Source: Eucommia ulmoides
Taxonomy: Eukaryota; Streptophyta; Magnoliopsida; Garryales; Eucommiaceae
Direction: 5' to 3'
DNA: 64,000 nt
Assembly (NCBI GenBank): GCA_016647705.1
Contig: CM028340.1
Location: 11,485,001-11,549,000 of the forward strand
In this document: positions 23,766 to 35,074 of the stretch, piece after piece
How positions within the stretch are numbered: position 1 is the first letter of the stretch
How the letters are laid out: each line of letters starts with the position of its first letter
Notes under the pieces: generated by a model
What the model saw: only the letters and a program-made list of their open reading frames with translations
What the model was told of the DNA's origin: nothing
Database searches by the model: none
Position numbers and translations under genes: made by a program

Positions 23766-25215
23766 CAATTAGATATCTGCCGTGATTTTTGGTGTGTGTA
23801 GGTTAAAGGAGCCCAATGATTGGGGGCAGGTTCAGGGCACTAAATGGGGGTAGTGGAGGCTCTCATTTATCATGAAAGGGCTGCTAAACAAGGCAATAAA
23901 TCCTGAAATAAGGGGCAACGGATCATTGTGGAGTTTGGGTTGACGGAATTTCTTTCGGTTGGTGCCCAAAGAAAAGCTAAAGGTAAAAGTCAAATCTGCT
24001 TAAAATTATTCTGAATTGCCGGGAGTTAAGAGTTGTGGGTGTGTGTTTTTTTTTAAAACAAAAATTGGTCTTTTGATTTGTGCTGGGAATTTGCTTGAAT
24101 TTTTGAATGCTATCAAATGGTTTTTAATGGGTAAGCCTAAACTTTTTAAGAGGATGGACTGGTTGTGGGTGAGTGGATTGTGAGGTGCAATAAGTTAATT
24201 GGGAACTCTCTACTTTGCCTTATTAATCCGTTGACCAAGGGGTGAGGTGAGTGTGGATTGAGTTCCTTTCTCCCCCACTGGTAGTTGTCAAATTAGAAAC
24301 CGATGCATTCCTTATCTCCCCATTCCGGCGGAGGTGGTGTGGTTGTGTTGCAAGAGATAAGTATCCCTTTCCCTATGGTTTGTGCAAGGGGGAAGAATGT
24401 GTTAGGTGGGTCCAATTTCTTGTGAGCGAAGGTGGGAGATTGTGGGGTGAGGTGAGTGTGAGATTGGAGCCCTTCTATGGGGTACGTCCATCTCCTTCTT
24501 CCCGTTAGAAGTTGTAAGATTGAGGGTCCTAATGTGGTGGTTTCGGAATGGGTTGGGGTGAAGGTGTTTTATTGGGAGGGGATCGATCATTGGTTGCCCT
24601 AGCTTGTAGAGGGCCCCCGGTCTGTTAAGGATTATTAGATATTAGTAGTAGTTGGGAAAAAAAAATTGAACTGAAAAATCTGTTTCAGAAAATCTGAATT
24701 GTTTGGAAAAAACAAAACTAAAGAAAAAAAAATATGAAAAAAAAGAAAAGAAAAAAGAAGTGTTTTTTTTTTTGTACAGTAGGTTAAAGTTGAGCAAGGG
24801 TGAGTTCAAAGTAGACCAGTGGTGCTTGAGCGGGTGAATCAAGGACTGATTTCAAGAGCATCTTTAGTTCTCGGGTAAGTGTTATAACACTGGCGTGGGA
24901 AAAGTGTTGACCTAGAGCGGTCTGATAGAGTGGAACAATCTCTTTCGAAGTTTGGCAGCAGCAAATGGTTTTGAATTGCCTACAGAAATAGTCTGATGCC
25001 CGGACTGGTTTTGGTAGAGTTTTGCCTTGGTTGTTGGAGTGCATGCCGTACGTCGATCAAGGGACTTAATCCTAAAGGAGTTTGCTACTGTTTTTGTTAG
25101 GCAAAGAAAGTAGTTTGCTGCCCTACCAAATATTGTATCTTTGGCGGAGTTGGACTGTTGCAAAAATAGAGTAGCAATTCGATTGCGCAATAAGGCAGAG
25201 GTATTTTGACATGCT
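23766..25215. other. Relatively GC-rich, unassigned sequence
   Basis: No recognised protein domain on either strand. A partial duplication is visible: GGGGTGAGGTGAGTGTG recurs near 24,239 and 24,445. The 86- and 92-codon minus-strand frames around 24,784-25,190 have no familiar motif. This is the left flank of the composite copia element, continuous with 48,884 before insertion. It could be LINE-derived. Confidence 0.4.
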
Positions 25216-26394
25216 TGTTGAACGTTAATATTTTATGGAATTAATGGTTTTATTGAGTGATTTCATATTAAAAATTTCATAGGTTGAAATGAAAAAAAGA
25301 ATGGATCAAAAAGATTAATCATTGAAGAATTCATTGAGCAGTTATTAAAGAATCAAAGGAATTCAAGATGGGTACAAGATGAAGATAACGAAGATTTTCA
25401 GAGTATTGAAGATATTGAAGACGTTTAGGTAAAAACAACTCATTACTTTTATATTTTCAATGCAACCCAAATTAGGATCACGCACGATACTTTAAAATGA
25501 ATAATCTTATATGTGTTATGGTAAGAAGTGATAAGTTCAAGGTCTTAAATTGATTCTTATAAAGTGTTCAATAAAAAAAAATGATTTTGGTAAAGTGTTT
25601 AAGTGAAAAAATAGTTTTAACACATAAAATAATGTGTTTTCTTATCAATTTGGTCAATTTACGAAAAGGGTAGGTCGACTAATGAAAACAATAGCTTAAT
25701 GGAGTTAAATGGGTGAACCTATTGGTCAATTTGATTAATTGACGATTTAGGTCGGTCGATCAATGAATGTAGTCAAAATAAAGAAATAAGGGTAAACACA
25801 TTGGGCAAATCAGTCAACTGACGGGGAGGCCAGTCAACCAAACGTAAGCGTTGCAATGGTTGCAGGGGCAGTCGAACGACAAGGGGTCGGTCAACTAATT
25901 GGGTTAGATAGTCAAGTGTTGATTGTTTGGGTTTTTGGGCCAAATCACCTTATTTTAAACGATTTTCAAAGAGATTTTAAAGGGATTTGGATATTTTACT
26001 TTTATATATATCATATATTACTAATATAGGTTTATAACATTTATCTCCTCTGTCATTTTGTCCCAAAAAATTCCAAACTTTTCTTGTTATTCGACAAATA
26101 CCAATCAACACATTGGACCATTTTTTTTTGTAAAAAGGCATAAATGCCCTTTATTTTTAATTCTATTATATATATTTTATTTTTATTTTTTTTAAATTCA
26201 CTAAAATTATTAATTTTAAAAATATACTTTTGACCCTTATTTTTTAAATAATGTCATTATTATATTCCTACCCCCCACCTCTACCCTCCTTTTCCAGCAC
26301 CATTGCACCCCACTCCATCCACCGCTACCGCCAGAATCCACCAACACTGCCATCGTCGCCAGAATCCTCACCTTTTAAACATCAAGAAATGCTA

Positions 26395-26750
26395 TTTTTT
26401 TAGCTAGATTAACCCATGTAAATTTCTCATTCACTTCCCATTCCACTTTCCTCCTTTTCTCTTATAGGAAACACTTATTCTTGAGTGCCAACGCAAGGTG
26501 AATTCTTAGAACAACTCCTTGTAGTTCTGTTACTATCCCCATTGGCAACACCACCGTGTGATCTACAATAGGGAACCCATTGTGTGTTGTGTTTCTGAGG
26601 ACATGTACAATATGACCCACATTATCAATTCTAGCCAGCAGCATCGGTATGTTCACCAACCGTTATATTTCTCATCCATGGCTCAGAATTCGCGTCCAAG
26701 AAAGGTAGCTCTTTTAGATCGAGTATAATCTCGTAGATGCCACACCAAGA
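26395..26750 (-). pseudogene. Captured CLC chloride/nitrate transporter fragment (5' LTR copy)
   Basis: Fragment of a plant CLC-type anion channel/antiporter gene (CLC-a/b-like), from the cytosolic C-terminal region around the first CBS domain; full proteins move chloride or nitrate across endomembranes. Minus-strand reading: IYEIILDLKELPFLDANSEP (about 26,680-26,740), WMRNITVGEH, frameshift, LLARIDNVGHIVHVLRNTTH, then NGFPIVDHTVVLPMGIVTEL, QGVVLRIHLALALKNKCFL, a stop, and VEWEVNEKFTWVNLAK (about 26,397-26,445). Family proteins read NTTHNGFPVVDE, HGLVLRAHL and EWEVREKFTWVDLAE at these places. No membrane domain is present, so no transporter can be made. It lies antisense to the retrotransposon. 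Confidence 0.9.
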
Positions 26751-26971
26751 ACAACGTCGTCTCTTTCTCATTTTTCCTTTTTTTTCTCTCCCTTCCTCTT
26801 CTATATCTTTCTATCTCGTTGATCCGTCAACGGTGACGGAACTGAGAGAGAGAGAGAGAAGGAGGAGGAGGAAGAGGAAGAAGAAACAACACTTTTGAAG
26901 GAGAAGAAGTTTTAATTAGGTTAGATTTTAGGGATAGTAACAATAGGGGTGCTATTGTAAAATATTAAAGA

Positions 26972-26973
<2 letters not shown>

Positions 26974-27051
<78 letters not shown>
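26974..27051. repeat. (TA)n microsatellite
   Basis: About 78 bp of nearly pure TA inside the Pack-MULE of the 5' LTR. The corresponding place in the 3' LTR copy (about 47,322-47,368) is instead a short TA/CA repeat. Confidence 0.95.
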
Positions 27052-27055
<4 letters not shown>

Positions 27056-27833
27056 CAAATTTAGAGGATAATATATGTATTTTAATTTTGATTTATTTAA
27101 TCATTTTTAAATAGTTGAGGGTAAAATTGTCATTACAATAATTTTTTTATTATTAATTTTTCATCTATAAGAAAGGTAAGTAGTCTTTGACCAAAATGAT
27201 AAGAAGGTAGACTGATACTTGTAAAATAATAGGGGATGTATCTGATTTAGGCAAAAATTACAAAGGAAGTAAGTGGTATAAACTCTTAAAGAATAACCTA
27301 ATTCTTTTTTCTTCTTTTTTTTTAAAAAAAAAAAAAAAATTGGTATAAACCCTTACTAATATTCTATTTATTTAGTCTATATTTTAGATTATTAATTTAA
27401 TTGAATTGGTAAAACCACTTCTTATCTTTAAGAGTTTTGAATCTAAAAGGTTTTAGGGATCAAATTGAGTTTTTCTAAAAGTATTTTTAAACAAAACATA
27501 TCTATTTTGATAGTATATGTATGTGGGGGATTAAAGTGTAATATTTTATATTGTAAATTGGAAACTAGCCGTTGGAAGTCTAGTTAGAAGTCAACATATA
27601 GAGACCTGTATTTTTCAAATGAATTAATCAAGAACATTCAGCCTTTGCTATTATAAGAGAGTAAACTTACGTTGAGAAATTTATAAGAGAGTATTATCGA
27701 AAGAGTTCTTGATCGAAGTGTGAAAAAGTTTTAGTCACCGATTTTTGTTCTTCACTGAGTTAACGTAATCATTTTAATGAAATCCCTGTGAGATCTTTTC
27801 AAGTCAATTAAAGTGTTTTTTTAAATTATTTCT

Positions 27834-29929
27834 AACGCGCCCCATTTTTCCAAAAAGGAAAAAATATTAAATAATAAATAGGCTTAAGGAGAGAGGGGGT
27901 TTTTAAAGCGTCGGTTTTCTAAAAAAATATATTTAGGCCATTTTTAAAAAATAAGTAGTCGACACCTAATATTGGGTTTAAATAGTGTGCTAGGTCACCG
28001 AATTTTTAGAAAACAATTTAAAATTCCAAAGTAAAAAATTGACTCCAAAAACTACGGTCAAACCAGATATTCATTTAAAGGTTCGGGAGTCGGTTACGCT
28101 CGGAGAAGGTGTAAGGCACCCCGAAGGTGTCCATTCGAAAATAGTACCTTATGTCCAATTAAGTACAATTAGTTTAGTCCAAGTGTTTTGTTTTATTTTG
28201 AAATCATTCCCTTCTTATAAAATCTTTTTGATATTTTCACAAATAAGGTGAGACAAGTTTTTGGATTTTTTGAAATGTTCCTCCGGTATAACCTCTTATC
28301 GAATATTAAAAATTCGATAAGGATAGTTCCCAAGGTGGTATTTATATATGTTTCCTAAAGACTTCTTTATTTTAAATGAGCAAACTCAAATAAGTGAATA
28401 AACATGAAAACATAAATGCAAAAACTAAAATTATATAAGTTTATTTTATATGCAAAAATGACCAAAAAAGAACAAAATGGTTTAATTTAAATATGTCGAT
28501 GTAAACTGATATGAATACTATGTGAATTAACTTGATTATATGTGATAATGATTTAATTATAATAAAAAACGTAAGTGGTGCAAGTGTCGTGACTAGGTAT
28601 GAAAAAGTAACATGGATTTATGAAATTAAAAAAGAAAACTATGTGTAGAAAAAAAAATATGTAAATGATGAAAGTGTACTAAATATGTCGTCTAAATAAT
28701 GCAAGCAAAGAAAAGTCTACTTTGAGTTTGCCCGATTAATTTAAAGAAGCCCCGATTTGAAATCCCCTCAAATTCTATGGATATGAGAATCGAGAGGGGT
28801 TTGCGGAAACAATTTAGTTGAAATTAATCTTTCCGAAACTTAAACGAAATCCCACGAAAAATCTACCGAGGGAAGAGATTTCCTAAAACCATTCGTTTCT
28901 AAATTCCACTCGGGTTGGGGAATGAAAACGAGGCCACAGAAAACTTTCTCATGATTTATCGAATCATCGGATTCAATTTAAGGTTTGTAATGATTAATTC
29001 CGACCAATAAAATATTTTATTATTATTATTTTTTTATTTTTTAGGGTTTTGATAAGAAGAATAAAATAAAAATAAAAATGCAGAAAAATACAAAATAAAA
29101 AAAAATACAGTAAAATAAATAATAAAACATCTTTCACCTAACACTCGGAGTTAGGTTTAAGTATGAGAAACTCACTCCGGCGTTTTCATCGGATCATAGG
29201 ACGACTTGTTTTTTTAGTTTTTCCTCTTTATTATAATAAAATAAAAAAAGATGCAGAAAATAAAAAATAAAAAATAAAAATAGTGAGATACAGATGTCCT
29301 CGTTTAAATGCTTAAAGATTCAGATCGAGAATGAGAAACCTTATCCTGACGTTTTTCATCGAGTCATCAGACAATAAAAAAAAAAAAAAAAACTTGCAGG
29401 AATTTAAGTTGCGAAGAGAATAAAGTAAACTGAAAAAAAAAAAAAGAATTAAAAATAAAAAAGCGTACCTGTTCTTAGGCCAATAATCTCAATGCTCGAG
29501 CTTTTCTCTCGCGCAGACGGCTTCCCAAAAGGTTTTACGATGATAATCACTTTCTAAGGATTTTTTCTCTCAATTTTTGAATCTCCCCGAAGGATTTCTC
29601 TCTAAATTTTTGTTGTGTCTAAATTATGATGAGGAAGGTCTTATTTATAGAAAGGATGTGGAGTAAAAAATCCTAGAAACTCTAGGAAACCATAGTCCCA
29701 ATTCGATGAGGAAAATGAAACAAAACCTAAAAGGAAAGGGAAAAGAAAACGTAATCCCATTTTGACAAGGAAACCTTTTCTTTTCTTTTCTTTTTTCTTT
29801 TTTTCTTTTATCTCTGTTTTCTTTTTTTCATTTTTTCTTTTCTTTTGTCTCTATTTTTTTTTAATTATTTTTATAAAATAAAAATAAAGTATAATTTTTT
29901 TGCGGGACGGTCAAAATGTTATGTCTAGA
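27834..29929 (-). repeat. 3' LTR of the Tat-type element
   Basis: 2096 bp, aligned with 35,075-37,963 once the 797 bp insertion there is removed. The plus-strand left end is TAACGCGCCCC (TGACGCGCCCC in the other LTR) and the right end is TGTCTAGA (TGTCTATA in the other), both decayed from TG...CA termini. The characteristic AGGTGTAAGGCACCCC occurs at about 28,107. Confidence 0.9.
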
Positions 29930-32650
29930 GCTGCCCTTCTTTGTCATGCGAGTTCCACTTGCTTGACAAAGACAAAAGACCAAGTCATTTTGATCGTCTC
30001 ATTTTCTAAATTTTTCAAAGTATTTTTTTTATAACAAAAGACAAAATTAGACAAAAACGATTATTTTCAGGGTGTGATGGAAAAAGATGGGAATGAAATA
30101 TGGATGAATTGCGACAAAACCCTACGAGGGCTGCCTACGTATCTCGACAGTGCCAAGAATCAAGTCACACGTAATTCAACATATGCCTCAAGTAAGGCGA
30201 TAAAAGAATGCAAATATAAAGTGGCTCTTACGGAGAGGTAATGCAGAATATAGAAAATAGTCATCATGGAAAGACCAAATACAAATGGAAAAGCCATCAC
30301 GGAGAGGCAAAAATGCAAAAAAATGAAAAGTCACCACGGAAGGGTATAATTCAAAAAAATGACAAGCCACCATGAAGGGGCATAATGCAAAATGAAAGGC
30401 CGTCACGGAGAGGCACAAATGCAAAATGAAAAGTCATCACGGAGAGGCCGAATGCAAAAATGAAAAAACCATCACGGAGAGGCAAAATGCAAAATGAAAA
30501 GGTCATCACGGAGAGGAAAAAATGTAAAAATGAAAAGCCACCACGGAGGGACAAAATGCAAATGGAAAAAGCCACAACGGAAGGGCGTAATGCAGAATGA
30601 AAAGCCACTGTGAAAGGGGCATAATGCAAAAATGAAAGGCCATCACGGAAAGGCAAAATGCAAAAATGGAAAGGCCATCACGGAGAGGCCAAATGCAAAA
30701 ATAAAAAGGCTATCACGGAGAGGCCAAATGCAAAATTGAAAAAGCCACCACGGAGGGGCGTAATGCAGAATGAAAAGCCACTGTGAAAGGAGCATAATGC
30801 AAAAATAAAAGGCCATCACGGAGAGGCAAAATGCAAAAATGGAAAGGCCATCACGAAGAGGCCAAATGCAAAAATAAAAAGGCCATCACGGAGAAGCCAA
30901 ATGCAAAATTGAAAAAGCCACCACAGAAGGGCATACGTGAACTAAGGGTAGGATATAAAATATACCCCAACTAGTGGCTGGGGCTGCCCAGTTCAAAAAA
31001 TCTCTAAATACAAAATAGACAAATTCCATATAATAAAATTGACACTTTGATGACCGAACCTTTACAGGTTGCCTACGTACCTTAGCATTAAGCTGAGGAT
31101 CAGGTTTAGCGTAGTTCATTGAACGCCCCTTTTAGAGCAAAACGCATACTTGGATGCTCATTTAGAGCTTCTGAATTTTTAGTAATTAGAGTCTCCAATT
31201 TGAGTCTGCCAGAAAGTGAGAGGTCCTAGTGTCCATGTTTCTAGTCCTTTTCGAGATCCCTGTAAGTGGATAAGAAAACACATGGAAAATAAAATTTTAG
31301 TCTGAAAGCTTGTCACCTTTGATGACTCGCAATTCCGTTCCCCCCTTTCGGTCGTAATCGCTTCGGCTGATGGCGCTTAGATCGGAGCAATATCGAGAGA
31401 TTCCTTCATATGAATTTAGAAGCTTTGCTTTCCAACTCAGGGCCTGACATGCCTTGGGGTGATCCGATATGTTTTATCAAGGTCTCCTTAGCTTGCTCGA
31501 CTAGATTCTTGTCTTTTTAAATTTCTAGGTGATTCGATACTTGGGGTTCTAATACTCCTGCATGCTCTGTGTTTTCTCAAGTCCTGCAAAACTGATTTAA
31601 TCTAAAAAAATGGGCAAATGTCGAAAATTACTAAGACAAGTACCTTCAAAGCCCGATATGATTTTATATGAGATCTTGAGTCGGATTGCAGAGGAATACG
31701 GTTTCAATACATTTTCAGACCATGACCAATGTTTCTTTTCACAAATTCTGATTCCATTCAAATCTATCAAGTTCTGATCTCGAAAAATGTCGTTTGCCCG
31801 CCAATTTAGACCGAGGTGAAAAACTTGAACAAATCAATCTATATTTTTTCTTCTCTTAAAATATTTTTCACATTTGCAACAACGCTTCTTGCTCGGTTAT
31901 TTCACTTTTCATTTTTCCTTTTTTTTTTTTTCCTTTTTATTTTTTATTTTTTTAATGGATGATTGAACTTACAATGGTTCAGAGGCAACCGAGCTTATCA
32001 ATGAACTTGATCATCTTTGCGAATTGAGACCTTCTTGCAATATTTGAGAGTTTCTTCATTGGGATCATTGGCTTGGGATGATTGTGTTCCATTTTTTCCA
32101 TTGGGTAACTTGGACAGTAGGCGAACCAGGATATTTATACTCAGTTTTATCAATCACTAAAGGACCACCAGAGATAGCTCGATCAACTTGCAACAATATA
32201 TCAAAACATCGTTAGGACAATGGATACCAATCTTGTTTTCAAATCCTCCAGTACTCTGGAATTGCTTTCGGATTTGGTTAGGGGTCTTTTGGATCTTACC
32301 GTCATTTAGCTAAACATAGTCTTCCTTTGTTTCTAGTCCAATTAGATCGTGGTTTAGCTTTGTATTGAAATTATATATATGCATCCTCGCCCAGTCATAC
32401 CACATACAACATATGCAGGCGATTTTGGGTACCTAAAATAGTAAAATTCAAACATTAGACCACAGTTTTGGATAAACAATATTTCATTATTGAAATTTAA
32501 AAAGCCATTACAGAGCAAATTCTTTTCCATCCAAAAGACCAACGGGATGGAGAGATGAGTATATGAAAACGTTCCAATTTTATCAAAACTTCTAGCGAAT
32601 TGAAAGTAAACAAGAAAATCCAATTTTGCAGCCTTTAGATTTTTCAAATC
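29930..32650 (-). other. Internal noncoding region of the Tat-type element
   Basis: Begins with the polypurine-like AAAGAAGGGCAG next to the 3' LTR (minus strand). GCTGCCTACGTATCTC (about 30,130) and GTTGCCTACGTACCTTAG (about 31,070) are a repeated phrase flanking the minisatellite. No pol domain was recognised; the 103-codon frame at 32,354-32,665 lacks known motifs. Confidence 0.7.
30180..30930. repeat. Minisatellite with a 173 bp higher-order unit
   Basis: About two dozen variants of a 25-36 bp unit of the form AATGCAAAATGAAAAGGCCA followed by TCACGGAGAGGC. The right-hand part has a second level of order: the block starting GCCACAACGGAAGGGCGTAA at 30,571 recurs at 30,744 and again begins at 30,917, exactly 173 bp apart. 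Long open frames across it (such as 30,351-30,656 minus) come from the repeat and are not genes. Confidence 0.95.
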
Positions 32651-32659
32651 GAGCCTCAG

Positions 32660-34504
32660 GCACATGACTCGCTCCTATCTCCACCAACATTTTGGTAAAA
32701 ATTGACTTCACCACTCCTTGAAGGTGCATGCTCAGGTAACGGATTCTGCTGACAGTTTGGCGAACCAGTCTCAGGTTATTTAGGAAACGTGATGGCTCCT
32801 ATCCGTATGAACTCTTAAATTTTGTCTTTTAGCTGAAAGCACTGCTTGGTCACATATCTTCTGGTTCCTGAGTGGTATTCATAGAAAGCATTTGAAGAAG
32901 CTGCTTTACTCTCAGGTTTAACTTCATAGAATAGAAGGGGTGTCAGCATCCCCTACTTCAAACAACTCCGGTACAACTCGGTGATTGAGACCGAAAGGTC
33001 TAGTGGTTCCTTGTCATCGTTCCGGAAGTTTCCCCTAGTAGTACGAGGCAGATAGCCTTGATGGTATTGGGTTCTTGGCTTGAAGGTGTGGTTAGGAATT
33101 TGAGGCGGTAGATTTTGGTTTGGCTGATATGAGGGTGTTTGGTAGGCTTAGGGATAATATTGGGGAGTATGGTTTTGGTAAGGTGGAGGTGCGTTTTTGT
33201 AGTAGCAGGGATAGCTTTGGGAATAGGGTTGGTTCTCGGGGTAATATTGGTTTTGGTGATGTTGAGGAAAATAGTTGTGATATTGGTTGTTCTGGTTCGG
33301 GTAATTTTGGGGATAGGAAGCTTGGGGATTGTTTTGGTGGAGGGTTTGTTGGAGGAAAACGATAATAGCTACCTCATCTTCTCTTTTCTTTGGTGGGGCT
33401 AACCTCTTTGTCGGGTCAGGCAAGACCTCTTCAATCTTTTTGTTCCTTATTCTTTCTTCTGTCACCTCGGCTTGCTTGATCTCATCACCAAAGGAAGTCA
33501 CTACTATGCTCGATAGATCTCGATAAAACGACGGCGTCTGGATTTACTTGAATATCTCTAATTGAGCCTCCTCGCTCAGCCTAAGGACAACTTTGGCAGC
33601 TTCCTCCTTCCAGTAGACAGTGTACTTTCGGAAGCTTTTATCTTTTCTCTTCGTATCTGGTAGAGGGTATTACGGTTCAGCGCCGCATCTTTATTGTACA
33701 CATACTGTTCACAGAAGGCCTCTACCAGATCCTCAAACGTCTTAATCTATGCTAGGTCTAAGGTCATGTACCAGTTGAGAGTCGGTCCTTTCAATGATCG
33801 TCGGAACATCTTCAAGCAAAGGTCTTCGTTCCGAGCATGAACTCTCAACTTCTCCTCGTAGATACTGACATGCCATTCTGGGGGGCCAGTACTGTCATGC
33901 TTCGTGAACTCTGGAACTATAAATTTTTTGGATACACCACCTAGGGTGGTACTGACAGCTCCTTATATGCCGTTTTTCTTGATGGTTTCTAATTTTTTAG
34001 TTATTCTATGGTTTTCTCTAATTCCTCAATTTTCAAAACCCAGGCTTGGGAAGGTCCATCTTCGTTTCTGTTTGCGGTTTCAATGGCCTGGGCTGGTCGA
34101 TTAGCATTCAGATCATTTAGCGGAGCAACGACCCTCTCTGGGTGGATGAAGATCTGGGCTGCGGGAAGGGCCAAACCTTCGGGTGGAGCCTGATAGATAT
34201 ACCCTTGGCTTGGGTATACTGGTGCTCCATAGGCGAAAGGATGAGAGCTCATCTGGGGTCCATAGTAGACCGATCCAGCGAAGTTCGGGCTGGCATGGTT
34301 TGGATTCGGCACTGAGTTCTCCATCCCGGCTCTTGGAGGGTTTCCATTTGGTGATTCAATCACAAGAGTTCCACTGGATTGGGGAACAGGCACCTCTTGA
34401 GGCCGACTAAATTCGTTAATCCTTTCCCTCAGCATGTCAATGGTTTCTTGCATACGAACCATATGGGCTGCACGTGGAGATTCGGGATTGCCTTCTAATG
34501 TCAT
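32660..34504 (-). pseudogene. Tat/Ogre-type gag polyprotein, decayed
   Basis: Gag of the nested gypsy element, the structural protein that packages element RNA. It starts at the ATG at 34,504: MRERINEF-like coil region, then a proline/asparagine-rich stretch (34,001-34,504). The retrotrans_gag domain follows at about 33,590-33,930: KFIVPEFTKHDSTGPPEWHV, MFRRSLKGPTLNWYMTLDLA, stop, IKTFEDLVEAFCEQYVYNKD. Next comes a Q/N/Y/P-rich section (33,148-33,501). The C-terminal part (about 32,690-33,050) has ITELYRSCLK, FYEYHSGTRRYVTKQCFQLK and QNPLPEHAP, matching the YHSGxxGHxTExCxxLK and NPLPxH blocks of Tat gags. Stops and frameshifts throughout; the zinc-knuckle-like C and H positions are partly lost. 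Confidence 0.88.
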
Positions 34505-35074
34505 CTTGGAATGAGTTTGGGCCCGGCTGCAAGAAAAGACCGGACTTCAGATGAAGGGAACTGGAATTGCTTTTCTGGGACCAATTTTTCTGTTTCGTCC
34601 TGTTCTACGCCAAGCCCATTTATTAGTCCACGTGGGTATTAAGTAGCCTTAAAATCCATTCGAGTTCGAAGTTTTCAATTCCGATAATGACCGATCAAAA
34701 TAGATAAAGATTTGTGAAAATTCTTTCGTTACTTAGTCGGTATTAGAAACTTTGAACGCGTTTGGTTTTTAAGACTTTCTAAGATATCATCAATCCATCA
34801 AGTATCAAACCCCATTCCATATCTTGTATTCATAAAATCCTGTAGGGATAATATGGATACAAGACCACCGTACTTGTATTGGAGGGTTTACAATAATATA
34901 AGAGCCCGAGAGAAAATAACGAAAAGAAGAAAGGAAACTAACATCACAACTCATTTACAAAAATTGAAGGAAAAGATAACAAAAATAAAATATAACATTC
35001 GGATATGGAATACTTGGACTTATTTGGACATATTAGGCTCGATCCTCTAAACATTCCCCAGTGGAGTCGCCAGC
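34505..35074 (-). other. Leader and primer-binding site of the Tat-type element
   Basis: Minus strand: the 5' LTR ends GGGGCGCGTCA at 35,075. Two bases on lies TGGCGACTCCACTGGGGA (about 35,055-35,072), complementary in form to a tRNA-Arg 3' end as described for Ogre elements. About 550 bp of leader precede the gag ATG. No other gene is seen. Confidence 0.8.

Larger units (their letters stand above)
26028..27352. mobile_element. Pack-MULE, copy in the 5' LTR
   Basis: Non-autonomous Mutator-like element with long terminal inverted repeats (about 95-130 bp, starting GGTTTATA...AC and ending GGTATAAACCC). It is flanked by a perfect 10 bp target duplication TTACTAATAT (26,018-26,027 and 27,353-27,362). 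Both length and TSD fit the Mutator superfamily. No transposase is encoded. The interior holds a CLC gene fragment, a GC-rich exon-like block at 26,272-26,375 and microsatellites. Near the right end the terminal motif is partly duplicated around A/T runs (27,285-27,352). Confidence 0.88.
25216..27833 (+). repeat. 5' LTR of the copia element, left part
   Basis: Aligns with 45,436-48,060. Contains the GGTCGAC/GGTCAAC motif cluster (25,665-25,925), the Pack-MULE (26,028-27,352) and the region before the gypsy insertion. It ends with the gypsy target duplication ATTTC (27,829-27,833). Confidence 0.92.

Noticed and set aside
30188..30656. Long minus-strand frames rich in PLRDGLSF-like repeats
   Set aside because: They are translations of the minisatellite, whose unit lacks stops in that frame. 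No start context or other support.
30180..30930. CRISPR-like repeat-spacer pattern
   Set aside because: Units are contiguous variable minisatellite repeats without unique spacers, in a plant retrotransposon.
33120..33402. Glycine-rich plus-strand frames
   Set aside because: They are antisense to the Q/N/Y-rich part of the Tat gag.
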